This document shows, piece after piece, positions 17,626 through 29,011 of a stretch of 64,000 nt of DNA. A program made the position numbers and the translations under genes. Origin of the DNA: Streptococcus sp. 2342 (lineage in GTDB: Bacteria; Bacillota; Bacilli; Lactobacillales; Streptococcaceae). Every line of letters begins with the position of its first letter. The stretch's first letter is position 1. The stretch covers positions 248,001 to 312,000 of the forward strand of contig NZ_VMLR01000003.1 of NCBI RefSeq assembly GCF_013276795.1, given 5' to 3'. Below the pieces are notes generated by a model, which was not told the origin of the DNA, did no database searches, and saw only the letters and a program-made list of their open reading frames with translations.

Positions 17626-18624
17626 ATGAGTAGAATTTTGGATAATGAGATAATGGGGGATGAGGAGTTAGTAGAACGCACGCTCCGTCCTCAGTACTTA
17701 CGTGAATATATTGGGCAGGACAAGGTCAAGGATCAGCTCCAAATCTTTATTGAAGCTGCCAAAATGCGGGATGAAGCGCTGGACCATGTCCTCTTATTTG
17801 GGCCTCCAGGTTTGGGGAAAACGACCATGGCTTTTGTTATTGCCAACGAACTAGGTGTCAATCTCAAGCAGACTTCGGGTCCAGTCATTGAAAAAGCCGG
17901 AGATCTGGTAGCGATTTTGAATGACTTAGAGCCTGGGGATGTCCTTTTTATTGATGAGATTCATCGCTTGCCCATGTCGGTGGAGGAGGTGCTTTATAGT
18001 GCCATGGAGGACTTCTATATTGATATCATGATTGGGGCTGGTGAAGGTAGTCGCAGTGTTCATTTGGAGTTACCACCTTTTACCTTGATTGGTGCGACGA
18101 CTCGGGCTGGTATGCTCTCAAATCCACTACGGGCACGTTTTGGGATTACGGGGCATATGGAGTATTATGCTCATGCTGACTTGACAGAAATTGTTGAGCG
18201 GACGGCAGATATTTTTGAGATGGAAATCACTCATGAGGCAGCATCCGAGCTGGCCTTGCGTAGTCGTGGAACCCCTCGTATTGCCAATCGTCTCCTCAAG
18301 CGCGTGCGCGATTTTGCCCAGATAATGGGGAATGGGGTTATCGATGATTTTATTACCGATAAGGCTTTGACCATGCTGGATGTTGACCATGAAGGTTTGG
18401 ACTATGTGGATCAAAAAATCCTTCGCACCATGATTGAGATGTATGGTGGTGGTCCTGTCGGATTAGGAACTCTTTCTGTTAACATAGCAGAAGAGCGTGA
18501 GACAGTTGAAGACATGTATGAGCCCTACTTGATTCAAAAAGGCTTTATCATGCGGACGCGGTCTGGACGGGTGGCGACTGCTAAGGCATATGAGCATTTG
18601 GGATATGAGTACAATGAAAAATAA
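17626..18624 (+). CDS. ruvB: Holliday junction branch migration helicase RuvB
   Basis: A 332-residue AAA+ ATPase that drives branch migration with RuvA. Walker [10 protein letters not shown] is near residue 62, Walker B FIDEIHR near 112, sensor 1 GATTRAG near 162, the arginine finger in LRARFGI near 177, and the C-terminal winged helix from about 260. TATAAT lies 12 bases before the ATG. The next gene starts inside its last codons, indicating coupling. Confidence 0.96.
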   Translation: MSRILDNEIMGDEELVERTLRPQYLREYIGQDKVKDQLQIFIEAAKMRDEALDHVLLFGPPGLGKTTMAFVIANELGVNLKQTSGPVIEKAGDLVAILNDLEPGDVLFIDEIHRLPMSVEEVLYSAMEDFYIDIMIGAGEGSRSVHLELPPFTLIGATTRAGMLSNPLRARFGITGHMEYYAHADLTEIVERTADIFEMEITHEAASELALRSRGTPRIANRLLKRVRDFAQIMGNGVIDDFITDKALTMLDVDHEGLDYVDQKILRTMIEMYGGGPVGLGTLSVNIAEERETVEDMYEPYLIQKGFIMRTRSGRVATAKAYEHLGYEYNEK

Positions 18625-19177
18625 GCAAGAAATTCTAGAGGCTTTTAGAAAAAATCCAGATATGATGGCTATTCTGACTATCATCCGAAACTTGGAGTTG
18701 ACAGATTCCTGGTTGGCGGCAGGTTCTGTCAGAAATTTCATCTGGAATCTCTTGTCAGACAGACCAGCATTTGATCTTGAAACAGATGTAGATGTGATTT
18801 TCTTTGATCCGGATATTTCTTATGAGGAAACCTTGTCCCTAGAGAAAAAGCTGAGAGAGGATTTTCCTCAGTACCAGTGGGAATTGAAAAATCAAGTCTA
18901 TATGCACCAGCACAGCCCTCATACTGCTCCCTATACCAGTTCCCGTGATGCTATGAGTAAGTATCCAGAACGATGTACGGCTGTTGGATTACGCTTGAAT
19001 GAAGAATCCGTTTTGGAACTCTTTACTCCATACGGTTTGGAGGATATTTTGAATTTTCAAGTTCGTCCAACTCCTCATTTCTTAGAAAATGAAGACCGAA
19101 TGGAACTTTATCGAACACGTCTATCCAAGAAAAATTGGCAGGAGAAATGGAAAAATTTGATTTTTAAAAATACTTAA
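18614..19177 (+). CDS. Nucleotidyltransferase family protein (DUF925)
   Basis: A 187-residue protein matching the DUF925 nucleotidyltransferase-like family, with the helix [10 protein letters not shown] near residue 40 and acidic [10 protein letters not shown] near 60 as in polymerase-beta-type transferases. Substrate and role are unknown. The ATG at 18614 is chosen; it overlaps the ruvB stop by 11 bases. An earlier in-frame ATG at 18605 is possible. A CiaR repeat for the next csRNA overlaps its stop codon. Confidence 0.8.
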   Translation: MKNKQEILEAFRKNPDMMAILTIIRNLELTDSWLAAGSVRNFIWNLLSDRPAFDLETDVDVIFFDPDISYEETLSLEKKLREDFPQYQWELKNQVYMHQHSPHTAPYTSSRDAMSKYPERCTAVGLRLNEESVLELFTPYGLEDILNFQVRPTPHFLENEDRMELYRTRLSKKNWQEKWKNLIFKNT

Positions 19178-19205
19178 GGAAACTTTAAGCTAGGAAGTGT
19201 ATACT
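19173..19205 (+). promoter_or_regulatory. CiaR-type direct repeat and -10
   Basis: CTTAAG (19173-19178), 5 bases, TTTAAG (19184-19189), then TATACT at 19200-19205. The first repeat overlaps the stop codon of the upstream gene. Confidence 0.85.
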
Positions 19206-19211
19206 AAGTTC

Positions 19212-19307
19212 ATAAGTTAAGAAGACCTTAACTTAAACTCCTAAAACTTTTTCATAATAATCTCCCTATAAAAATTGAGTCGCCCAATCAGGCGGCTTAT
19301 TTTTTTG
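19212..19307 (+). ncRNA. csRNA (cia-dependent small RNA) upstream of uppS
   Basis: A small RNA of about 95 nt whose first hairpin has a different sequence from the other copies (AAGTTAAG / CTTAACTT with a short loop). It keeps the shared linker AACTCCTAAAACTTTTTCATAATAATCTCC in two blocks and a terminator at 19278-19307 with stem AGTCGCC/GGCGGCT and loop CAATCA. The anti-Shine-Dalgarno ACCTCC of the first loop is missing here, leaving CTCCTAAAAC and ATCTCCC as the likely target-pairing parts. Confidence 0.83.
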
Positions 19308-19407
19308 AAAAATGGGCTTTGTGCCTGAGAATAAATAGCTTAGTGATAGAAGAAAATAGGGAAATATGGTATAATGAAACGATAGATTTTTGAATAGGAA
19401 TAAGATC

Positions 19408-20166
19408 ATGTTTGGATTTTTTAAGAAAGATAAGGCTGTGGAAGTAGAGGTTCCGACACAGGTTCCTGCTCATATCGGCATCATCATGGATGGCAATGGC
19501 CGTTGGGCTAAAAAACGTATGCAACCGCGAGTTTTTGGACATAAGGCGGGCATGGAAGCATTGCAAACTGTGACCAAGGCAGCCAACAAACTAGGCGTCA
19601 AGGTTATTACAGTTTATGCTTTTTCTACGGAAAACTGGACCCGTCCAGATCAGGAAGTCAAGTTTATCATGAACTTGCCAGTAGAGTTTTATGATAATTA
19701 TGTCCCGGAATTGCATGCGAATAATGTTAAGATTCAAATGATTGGGGAAACAGACCGCCTGCCTAAGCAAACCTTTGAAGCTCTTACTAAAGCTGAGAAA
19801 TTGACTAAGAACAACACAGGTTTGATTCTTAATTTTGCCCTCAACTATGGTGGACGTGCTGAGATTACACAGGCTCTTAAGTTGATTTCCCAGGATGTGT
19901 TAGATGCCAAAATCAACCCAGGTGACATCACAGAGGAATTAATTGGCAACTATCTCTTTACTCAGCATTTGCCTAAGGATGTACGAGATCCAGACTTGAT
20001 TATCCGTACTAGTGGAGAATTGCGTTTGAGCAATTTTCTTCCATGGCAGGGAGCCTATAGTGAGCTCTATTTTACGGACACCTTGTGGCCTGATTTTGAC
20101 GAGGTAGCCTTGCAGGAAGCCATTCTTGCATACAATCGTCGTCATCGCCGATTTGGAGGAGTTTAG
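19408..20166 (+). CDS. uppS: Undecaprenyl pyrophosphate synthase
   Basis: A 252-residue cis-prenyltransferase making the C55 lipid carrier for peptidoglycan, teichoic acid and capsule. The catalytic aspartate is in IIMDGNGRWAKKR (about residues 27-39), and RTSGELRLSNFLPW near 200 binds pyrophosphate. The ATG at 19408 gives the usual length; an upstream in-frame start at 19390 adds residues with no homology. It is followed 8 bases later by cdsA, sharing AGGAGG. Confidence 0.95.
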   Translation: MFGFFKKDKAVEVEVPTQVPAHIGIIMDGNGRWAKKRMQPRVFGHKAGMEALQTVTKAANKLGVKVITVYAFSTENWTRPDQEVKFIMNLPVEFYDNYVPELHANNVKIQMIGETDRLPKQTFEALTKAEKLTKNNTGLILNFALNYGGRAEITQALKLISQDVLDAKINPGDITEELIGNYLFTQHLPKDVRDPDLIIRTSGELRLSNFLPWQGAYSELYFTDTLWPDFDEVALQEAILAYNRRHRRFGGV

Positions 20167-20174
20167 GAGGAAAT

Positions 20175-20978
20175 ATGACACAGGATTTACAGAAAAGAAC
20201 CTTGTTTGCAGGGATTGCCCTGGCTATTTTCCTACCAATTTTAATGATTGGGGGACTCTTGCTTCAGATAGCAATTGGAATCATAGCCATGCTAGCCATG
20301 CATGAACTTTTGAAGATGAGAGGTCTAGAGACCATGACGATGGAGGGCCTCTTGACCCTCTTTGCAACCTTTGCCTTGACCATTCCCTTGGAGAATTATC
20401 TGACTTTTTTGCCAGTTGATGGGAATGTGGTTGCTTATAGTGTTCTGATTTCAATCATGTTAGGAACGACTGTTTTTAGCAAGTCGTATACGATTGAGGA
20501 TGCGGTTTTCCCTCTTGCTATGAGTTTCTATGTGGGCTTTGGTTTTAATGCTCTATTAGATGCTAGAATTGCAGGTTTAGATAAGGCACTATTAGCCTTA
20601 TGTATTGTTTGGGCAACAGACAGTGGTGCCTATCTTGTTGGGATGAACTATGGTAAACGAAAATTAGCTCCGACAGTTTCTCCAAATAAAACCTTTGAGG
20701 GTGCCTTGGGTGGTATTTTAGGTGCTATTTTAGTAACCATCATCTTTATGATGTTTGATAGGACAGTTGCTCTTCCGTATGGAATTTACAAGATGTCGGT
20801 CTTTGCTATTTTCTTTAGCATTGCTGGACAATTTGGTGACTTACTAGAAAGTTCGATTAAGCGTCACTTTGGTGTTAAGGATTCTGGGAAATTTATCCCT
20901 GGACATGGTGGTGTTTTGGATCGTTTCGATAGTATGTTGCTTGTATTTCCAATCATGCACTTGTTTGGACTCTTTTAG
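20175..20978 (+). CDS. cdsA: Phosphatidate cytidylyltransferase
   Basis: A 267-residue membrane enzyme making CDP-diacylglycerol from phosphatidate and CTP for phospholipid synthesis. About 8 membrane helices; the family signature at the C-terminus is visible (SIKRHFGVKDSGKFIPGHGG, then DRFDS). It sits in the uppS-cdsA-rseP-proS order conserved in streptococci, 15 bases before the protease gene. Confidence 0.95.
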   Translation: MTQDLQKRTLFAGIALAIFLPILMIGGLLLQIAIGIIAMLAMHELLKMRGLETMTMEGLLTLFATFALTIPLENYLTFLPVDGNVVAYSVLISIMLGTTVFSKSYTIEDAVFPLAMSFYVGFGFNALLDARIAGLDKALLALCIVWATDSGAYLVGMNYGKRKLAPTVSPNKTFEGALGGILGAILVTIIFMMFDRTVALPYGIYKMSVFAIFFSIAGQFGDLLESSIKRHFGVKDSGKFIPGHGGVLDRFDSMLLVFPIMHLFGLF

Positions 20979-20993
20979 AGAAAGGAAGATAGA

Positions 20994-22253
20994 ATGCTCG
21001 GAATTTTAACCTTTATTCTGGTTTTTGGGATTATTGTAGTGGTGCACGAGTTCGGACACTTCTACTTTGCCAAGAAATCAGGGATTCTAGTGCGTGAATT
21101 TGCCATTGGCATGGGACCCAAGATCTTTGCTCATATTGGCAAGGATGGAACTGCCTATACCATTCGCATCTTGCCTCTGGGAGGCTACGTTCGTATGGCC
21201 GGTTGGGGTGATGATACCACTGAAATCAAGACAGGAACTCCTGTCAGTTTGACGCTTACTGATGATGGTAAGGTTAAACGCATCAATCTCTCAGGTAAAA
21301 AATTGGATCAAACAGCTCTTCCTATGCAGGTGACCCAATTTGACTTTGAAGACAAGCTCTTTATCAAAGGACTGGTTCTGGAAGAAGAAAAAACATTTGC
21401 AGTGGATCACGATGCAACGGTTGTGGAAGCAGATGGTACTGAGGTTCGGATTGCACCTTTAGATGTTCAATATCAAAATGCGACTATCTGGGGGAAACTC
21501 ATTACTAATTTTGCAGGCCCTATGAATAACTTTATCTTAGGTGTCGTTGTTTTCTGGATTTTAATCTTCATGCAGGGTGGTGTCAGAGATGTTGATACCA
21601 ATCAGTTCCATGTCATGCCTCAAGGGGCTTTGGCTAAGGTAGGAGTACCAGAAACGGCACAAATTACCAAGATTGGCTCACATGAGATTAGCAACTGGGA
21701 AAGTTTGATTCAGGCTGTGGAATCAGAAACCAAAGATAAGACGGCCCCGACCTTGGATGTGACTATTTCTGAAAAGGGTAGTGATAAGCAAGTCACTGTT
21801 ACTCCTGAAGAAAGTCAAGGCCGTTACCTTCTAGGTGTTCAACCGGGAATTAAGTCAGATTTTCTATCCATGTTTGTAGGTGGTTTTACAACTGCTGCTG
21901 ACTCGGCCCTCCGAATTCTATCAGCTCTGAAAAATCTGATTTTCCAACCGGATTTGAACAAGCTAGGTGGACCTGTTGCCATCTTTAAGGCAAGTAGTGA
22001 TGCTGCTAAAAATGGAATTGAGAATGTCTTGTACTTCTTGGCAATGATTTCCATCAATATCGGGATTTTTAATCTGATTCCGATTCCAGCCTTGGATGGT
22101 GGTAAGATTGTGCTCAATATCCTAGAAGCCATCCGCCGCAAACCATTAAAACAAGAAATTGAAACCTATGTCACCTTGGCCGGAGTGGTCATCATGGTTG
22201 TCTTGATGATTGCTGTGACCTGGAATGACATCATGCGACTCTTTTTTAGATAA
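20994..22253 (+). CDS. rseP: Site-2 metalloprotease RseP/Eep
   Basis: A 419-residue intramembrane zinc protease. HEFGH near residue 18 holds the zinc ligands, a PDZ domain spans about 195-275, NFAGPMNNF is the membrane loop motif near 175, and PIPALDGG near 363 supplies the third ligand. In streptococci and enterococci this enzyme (Eep) trims signal peptides, including peptide pheromone precursors such as Phr/SHP types, which is relevant to the PhrA-like gene at 48321-48489. It is co-transcribed with cdsA and proS. Confidence 0.95.
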   Translation: MLGILTFILVFGIIVVVHEFGHFYFAKKSGILVREFAIGMGPKIFAHIGKDGTAYTIRILPLGGYVRMAGWGDDTTEIKTGTPVSLTLTDDGKVKRINLSGKKLDQTALPMQVTQFDFEDKLFIKGLVLEEEKTFAVDHDATVVEADGTEVRIAPLDVQYQNATIWGKLITNFAGPMNNFILGVVVFWILIFMQGGVRDVDTNQFHVMPQGALAKVGVPETAQITKIGSHEISNWESLIQAVESETKDKTAPTLDVTISEKGSDKQVTVTPEESQGRYLLGVQPGIKSDFLSMFVGGFTTAADSALRILSALKNLIFQPDLNKLGGPVAIFKASSDAAKNGIENVLYFLAMISINIGIFNLIPIPALDGGKIVLNILEAIRRKPLKQEIETYVTLAGVVIMVVLMIAVTWNDIMRLFFR

Positions 22254-24119
<1,866 letters not shown>

Positions 24120-24217
24120 AAACTATAATCAGAAGAAAAACAAGGAAAAAATGTAACTAGTTTTTACCTTGTTTTTTCTGTATAATGGGAAAAATGACTA
24201 GATAAAGAGGTAAATGT

Positions 24218-25597
24218 ATGCTAAGATTTCCAAAGGATTTTGTCTGGGGATCCTCTACTTCTGGACCACAAACAGAAGGATGTGTAGCTGGTGACGGTAA
24301 GGGAGATAATCTCTGGGATTATTGGTACCAAGTGGAGCCAAATCGTTACTATAATGGGATTGGTCCAGATAAGACATCGACTTTTTATGAAAACTGGGAA
24401 AAGGATATCGACCTCTTGTTAGAAACTGGTCACACGGCCTTTCGGACTTCTATTCAGTGGTCACGGATTTTTCCACAAGGCTGTGGAAAAGTCAATCCTC
24501 AGGGTGTAGACTTTTACCGTAAAGTTTTTGAGGCTATTAAGGCCAAAGGGATTCGTCTTTTAGTCAATCTTTATCATTTTGATTTGCCTTTTGCCCTTCA
24601 AGAGGATGGTGATGGTTGGGAAAATAAGGCGATTGTCTCAGCCTATGAAGACTATGCTCGTTTTTGTTTTGAGACTTATGGAGATTTAGTGGATCAATGG
24701 ATTACATTTAACGAGCCCATCGTTCCAGTAGAATTTGGCTATTTTTACGATGCCCATTATCCACATAAGGTGGATGCAGAGGCAGCCGTTAAAGTAGCTT
24801 ATCATACACAATTGGCCAGCAGTCGGGCGGTCAAGGTCTGTCATGAAATCTTGCCTGATGCTAAGATTGGGATTGTCTTAAACTTGACACCGGCTTATCC
24901 ACGTAGTCAGCATCCTGCTGATGTCAAGGCTGCTAATATTGCGGACCTTTTTCAGGCCCAATCTTTCTTAGATCCGTCTGTTTTGGGGACTTATCCACAG
25001 GAGTTAGTAGAAATCTTACATGAATACGGTCTCTTGCCTGATGCTACAGAGGAGGAGTTGGATCTCATTCGTGACAATACTGTGGACTTCCTTGGTGTCA
25101 ACTACTATCAACCTTTGCGTGTTATGGCTCCTCGATTTGCGAAGCATCCAGAGAGTCCACTCTTACCAGAACATTTTTACGAGCCTTATGTGATGCCTGG
25201 ACGTAAAATCAATCCTCACCGTGGCTGGGAGATTTATGAGCAAGGGATTTATGACATCGCCCAAAATATCAAGGAAAATTATGGCAATATCGAGTGGATG
25301 TTGACAGAGAATGGTATGGGTGTTGAAGGGGAAGAAAAATTCCGTCAAGATGGAATGATTCAAGATGATTACCGTATTGACTTTGTAAAAGGTCATCTTC
25401 GTGAACTTCACCGTGCTATTGAAGACGGAGCCAATTGTAAGGGCTACTTGATTTGGACCTTTATCGATTGCTGGTCATGGCTCAATAGCTATAAAAATCG
25501 CTATGGTTTGGTTGAATTAGACTTGGAAACGCAAGAACGTCGTCTGAAAAAATCAGGGCACTGGTTCAAGGAGCTAAGCGGTAATAATGGATTTTAA
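24218..25597 (+). CDS. Glycoside hydrolase family 1 (6-phospho-beta-glucosidase type)
   Basis: A 459-residue GH1 enzyme. The acid/base is in ITFNEP near residue 167 and the nucleophile in LTENG near 366. Streptococcal members mostly hydrolyse phosphorylated beta-glucosides or beta-galactosides taken up by a PTS, but no PTS gene lies beside it, so the substrate is not fixed. It has its own TATAAT about 33 bases before the ATG and ends at a strong terminator. Confidence 0.9.
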   Translation: MLRFPKDFVWGSSTSGPQTEGCVAGDGKGDNLWDYWYQVEPNRYYNGIGPDKTSTFYENWEKDIDLLLETGHTAFRTSIQWSRIFPQGCGKVNPQGVDFYRKVFEAIKAKGIRLLVNLYHFDLPFALQEDGDGWENKAIVSAYEDYARFCFETYGDLVDQWITFNEPIVPVEFGYFYDAHYPHKVDAEAAVKVAYHTQLASSRAVKVCHEILPDAKIGIVLNLTPAYPRSQHPADVKAANIADLFQAQSFLDPSVLGTYPQELVEILHEYGLLPDATEEELDLIRDNTVDFLGVNYYQPLRVMAPRFAKHPESPLLPEHFYEPYVMPGRKINPHRGWEIYEQGIYDIAQNIKENYGNIEWMLTENGMGVEGEEKFRQDGMIQDDYRIDFVKGHLRELHRAIEDGANCKGYLIWTFIDCWSWLNSYKNRYGLVELDLETQERRLKKSGHWFKELSGNNGF

Positions 25598-25602
25598 AAA
25601 AG

Positions 25603-25641
25603 ACTCTGACTGATTGTCCTAATTGGTCAGAGTTTTTTGGT
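25603..25641 (+). terminator. Terminator after the GH1 gene
   Basis: AGACTCTGAC pairs with GGTCAGAGTTTTTT around a loop of about 14 bases. Confidence 0.85.
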
Positions 25642-25654
25642 TGCAAAAAAGTTA

Positions 25655-25753
25655 ATTTGAACTATACCAATTTTTACTCTTGACAAGTGAAAGAAACAAG
25701 TATATACTGTTTTTGCTGATTCTATAAAAGAGGAATTAGACTATACCAATTTT
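25655..25753 (+). promoter_or_regulatory. glmS promoter with two NagR-type operators
   Basis: -35 TTGACA (25680-25685), 17-base spacer, -10 TATACT (25703-25708). AAAATTGGTATAGT on the minus strand occurs just upstream of the -35 (25661-25674) and again downstream of the start (25740-25753), each extended to an imperfect palindrome. The ATTGGTATAG half-site resembles the operators of GntR-family NagR, which in streptococci represses glmS and nagAB depending on amino sugar. The assignment to NagR is inference. Confidence 0.6.
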
Positions 25754-25789
25754 AAGGAGAAAGCACAGCTGGTCTGTGTCGTATATACT

Positions 25790-27598
25790 ATGTGTGGAAT
25801 TGTTGGTGTTGTTGGAAACACAAATGCAACTGATATTTTGATTCAAGGGCTTGAAAAGCTCGAATACCGTGGCTATGATTCTGCGGGGATTTTTGTCCTA
25901 GGTGGTGCTGAGAACCATTTGGTGAAGGCTGTTGGTCGTATTGCAGAATTGTCTGCCAAGACAGCTGGTGTTGAGGGAACAACTGGGATCGGTCATACTC
26001 GTTGGGCAACTCATGGGAAACCAACGGAAGACAATGCTCACCCACACCGCTCTGAGACAGAACGTTTTGTCTTGGTGCACAATGGGGTGATTGAGAACTA
26101 TCTTGAAATCAAGGAAGAATACCTTGCAGGTCACCACTTTAAAGGGCAAACAGATACGGAAATCGCCGTTCATTTGATTGGAAAATTTGCGGAAGAAGAT
26201 GGCTTGTCAGTTCTTGAAGCCTTCAAAAAAGCCCTTCATATCATCCGTGGTTCTTATGCCTTTGCCTTGGTTGACTCACAAAATCCTGAAGTCATCTACG
26301 TGGCTAAAAATAAATCACCACTTTTGATTGGCCTTGGAGAAGGCTATAACATGGTCTGCTCAGATGCTATGGCTATGATTCGTGAAACCAACCAATACAT
26401 GGAAATTCATGACCAAGAGTTGGTAATCGTCAAGGCTGATAGTGTGGAAGTTCAAGACTATGATGGAAATCGTCGTGAGCGTGCTAGCTACACTGCTGAA
26501 CTTGACTTGTCAGATATCGGTAAGGGAACTTACCCTTACTATATGCTTAAGGAAATTGATGAGCAACCAACTGTTATGCGTAAACTCATCCAAGCCTACA
26601 CAGATGAGGCTGGTCAAGTTGTCGTAGACCCAGCTATCATCCAGGCTGTTCAAGACGCAGACCGTATCTACATCCTTGCAGCTGGGACATCTTACCACGC
26701 AGGATTTGCTTCTAAGAAAATGTTGGAAGAATTGACAGATACGCCAGTTGAGCTTGGAATCTCATCTGAGTGGGGCTATGGTATGCCACTTCTTAGCAAG
26801 AAACCACTCTTCATCTTTATCAGCCAGTCTGGTGAAACAGCGGATAGCCGTCAGGTTTTGGTCAAGGCTAATGAAATGGGTATCCCAAGCTTGACAGTGA
26901 CAAATGTCCCAGGTTCAACCCTTTCACGTGAAGCCAATCATACTATGCTCCTTCACGCAGGTCCTGAAATTGCCGTGGCATCAACTAAAGCCTATACAGC
27001 GCAAATCGCAGCCCTTGCCTTCCTTGCAAAAGCAGTCGGAGAAGCAAATGGCAATACTAAAGCGCAAGCCTTTGACCTGGTGCATGAGTTGTCAATCGTA
27101 GCTCAGTCTATCGAATCAACTCTTTCAGAGAAAGAAACCATTGAAGCCAAGGTTCGTGAGCTACTTGAAACAACTCGTAACGCCTTTTACATCGGACGTG
27201 GTCAAGATTACTACGTAGCCATGGAAGCAAGTCTCAAACTTAAAGAGATTTCTTACATCCAGTGTGAAGGGTTTGCGGCAGGAGAACTTAAGCACGGAAC
27301 TATTGCCTTGATTGAGGATGGAACACCTGTTTTGGCTCTCTTGTCAGACCCAGTTCTTGCCAACCACACTCGTGGAAATATCCAAGAAGTGGCAGCCCGT
27401 GGTGCCAAAGTCCTCACTATCGCAGAAGAAAATGTTGCCAAAGATACCGACGACATCGTGCTTACGACTGTCCACCCTTACCTCTCACCAATCTCAATGG
27501 TCGTACCAACACAATTGGTCGCTTACTTTGCAACGCTTCATCGTGGTCTCGATGTGGACAAACCACGTAATCTTGCTAAGTCAGTGACGGTAGAATAA
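25790..27598 (+). CDS. glmS: Glutamine-fructose-6-phosphate aminotransferase
   Basis: A 602-residue enzyme making glucosamine-6-phosphate for the cell wall. Residue 2 is the catalytic cysteine of the glutaminase domain (CGIVG), GYDSAGI is near 28, two SIS sugar-isomerase domains span about 285-600, and the C-terminus [13 protein letters not shown] is the family end. The start is fixed by the cysteine. The AAGGAG closest to it lies about 30 bases upstream, an unusual distance, with no in-frame ATG, GTG or TTG between. Confidence 0.96.
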   Translation: MCGIVGVVGNTNATDILIQGLEKLEYRGYDSAGIFVLGGAENHLVKAVGRIAELSAKTAGVEGTTGIGHTRWATHGKPTEDNAHPHRSETERFVLVHNGVIENYLEIKEEYLAGHHFKGQTDTEIAVHLIGKFAEEDGLSVLEAFKKALHIIRGSYAFALVDSQNPEVIYVAKNKSPLLIGLGEGYNMVCSDAMAMIRETNQYMEIHDQELVIVKADSVEVQDYDGNRRERASYTAELDLSDIGKGTYPYYMLKEIDEQPTVMRKLIQAYTDEAGQVVVDPAIIQAVQDADRIYILAAGTSYHAGFASKKMLEELTDTPVELGISSEWGYGMPLLSKKPLFIFISQSGETADSRQVLVKANEMGIPSLTVTNVPGSTLSREANHTMLLHAGPEIAVASTKAYTAQIAALAFLAKAVGEANGNTKAQAFDLVHELSIVAQSIESTLSEKETIEAKVRELLETTRNAFYIGRGQDYYVAMEASLKLKEISYIQCEGFAAGELKHGTIALIEDGTPVLALLSDPVLANHTRGNIQEVAARGAKVLTIAEENVAKDTDDIVLTTVHPYLSPISMVVPTQLVAYFATLHRGLDVDKPRNLAKSVTVE

Positions 27599-27601
27599 GC
27601 T

Positions 27602-27632
27602 AAAAAAGTCTAGTTATCTAGGCTTTTTCTTG
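27602..27632 (+). terminator. Terminator after glmS
   Basis: AAAAAGTCTAG, loop TTAT, CTAGGCTTTTT. Confidence 0.85.
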
Positions 27633-27716
27633 TGAGCAAATCGGTTGCTTGTACTTAAGATTCGTGTTAGAATAATTTTTCAAATTGAAGGACAGAGGTA
27701 GACAAGGAGAATCACT

Positions 27717-28766
27717 GTGGTAGAATTGGGAATTTCAACATTTGGGGAAACAACGGAGCTTGAAGGGACTGGGGAAACTTACAGTCATGCCGAACGCATT
27801 CGTCAGTTGGTGGCAGAGATTGAACTGGCTGATAAGGTTGGTTTGGATGTGTATGGGATTGGTGAGCACCATCGAGAGGATTTTGCAGTATCAGCCCCAG
27901 AGATTGTTCTGGCCGCTGGGGCAGTTAATACCAATAAAATCCGTTTGACCAGTGCAGTCAGCATTCTTTCGAGCATGGATCCGATTCGCTTGTTCCAACA
28001 GTATGCCACTATCGATGCTTTGTCAAATGGACGTGCGGAGATTATGGCTGGAAGGGGTTCTTTCACGGAATCTTTTCCCTTGTTTGGATATGATTTGAAA
28101 GACTACGAAGCCCTTTTTGATGAGAAATTAGACTTGCTCCAGTTAGTCAATGAGAAGACCAGGATAGACTGGCAAGGGCGATTGACCCAAACAATCTCTG
28201 GCAAGGAAGTTTATCCTCGTCCAGTTCAGGACAAATTACCCTTGTGGATAGCGACAGGTGGCCATGTCGAATCAACAGTGAAGATTGCTCAGGCAGGTCT
28301 ACCGATTGTCTATGCCATTATTGGTGGGAATCCGCGTTATTTTAAAAAGTTGATTCAGGCTTATCGTGAGATTGGTAGCGAAGCGGGTCATACCAGTAAT
28401 GAGTTAAAGGTTGGGGCTCATTCTTGGGGGTGGATTGCTGAAGATGGCGAGCAGGCTGTGAAAGATTATTTCCATCCGACCAAGCAAGTAGTGGATGCTA
28501 TTTCCAAAGATCGCCCGCACTGGCAGGAATTGCGTTATGAACAATATTTAGAGCAAGTTGGACCAAATGGCGCCATGTTTGTGGGAAATCCAGATCAGGT
28601 GGCAGAAAAATTGATTCGTATGATTGAGGATTTAGGATTGGACCGCTTCATGCTCCATCTACCGCTTGGTTCCATGCCTCATGAACAAGTTCTGAGAGCT
28701 ATTGAACTCTTCGGCACACAAGTTGCACCCAAAGTACGGACTTATTTTGCCATGAAAGAGGCTTAA
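27717..28766 (+). CDS. Luciferase-like (LLM class) flavin-dependent oxidoreductase
   Basis: A 349-residue TIM-barrel protein of the bacterial luciferase-like family, which uses reduced flavin for oxygenation or hydride transfer. GIGEHHREDF near residue 48 and SNGRAEIMAGRGS near 103 are typical flavin-site segments. The substrate is unknown. It begins with GTG at 27717 behind AAGGAG and has its own terminator at 28817-28855. Confidence 0.85.
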   Translation: MVELGISTFGETTELEGTGETYSHAERIRQLVAEIELADKVGLDVYGIGEHHREDFAVSAPEIVLAAGAVNTNKIRLTSAVSILSSMDPIRLFQQYATIDALSNGRAEIMAGRGSFTESFPLFGYDLKDYEALFDEKLDLLQLVNEKTRIDWQGRLTQTISGKEVYPRPVQDKLPLWIATGGHVESTVKIAQAGLPIVYAIIGGNPRYFKKLIQAYREIGSEAGHTSNELKVGAHSWGWIAEDGEQAVKDYFHPTKQVVDAISKDRPHWQELRYEQYLEQVGPNGAMFVGNPDQVAEKLIRMIEDLGLDRFMLHLPLGSMPHEQVLRAIELFGTQVAPKVRTYFAMKEA

Positions 28767-28816
28767 TAAAAAATCTTAATCAGGCTTATTAGGACGACAA
28801 ATATTGTACAAAAACT

Positions 28817-28855
28817 AATCCCCCGAGCTGTAAGGCTTGGGGGATTTTTCTATAG
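28817..28855 (+). terminator. Terminator after the luciferase-like gene
   Basis: AATCCCCCGAGC pairs with GCTTGGGGGATT around TGTAAG, then TTTTT. Confidence 0.88.
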
Positions 28856-28865
28856 GAGGGCTAGT

Positions 28866-28972
28866 TTAGTTCTCTTTTTTGTTTTTTAGCAAGAACCCGA
28901 GACCTAGAAGGGCAAGGAGGTTGATTCCTGCCAACAGGAGTTTGTTATCGTTGAGCTTCCTGTATTTGGATT
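28866..28972 (-). pseudogene. Fossil LPXTG sorting signal downstream of spuA
   Basis: Read on the minus strand just past the spuA stop, 28949-28866 gives DNKLLLAGINLLALLGLGF followed by LLKNKKEN and a stop: a hydrophobic helix and positively charged tail exactly like the end of a sortase substrate. At 28972-28958, one frame away, lies NPNTG, one residue from LPNTG. A single inserted base would join them. The current spuA frame stops about 40 bases earlier, so this stretch is no longer translated as its C-terminus. Confidence 0.8.
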
Positions 28973-29011
28973 AGTTATATCTAGCTATGCAAAGGTTATA
29001 CAGTAGCAGTT

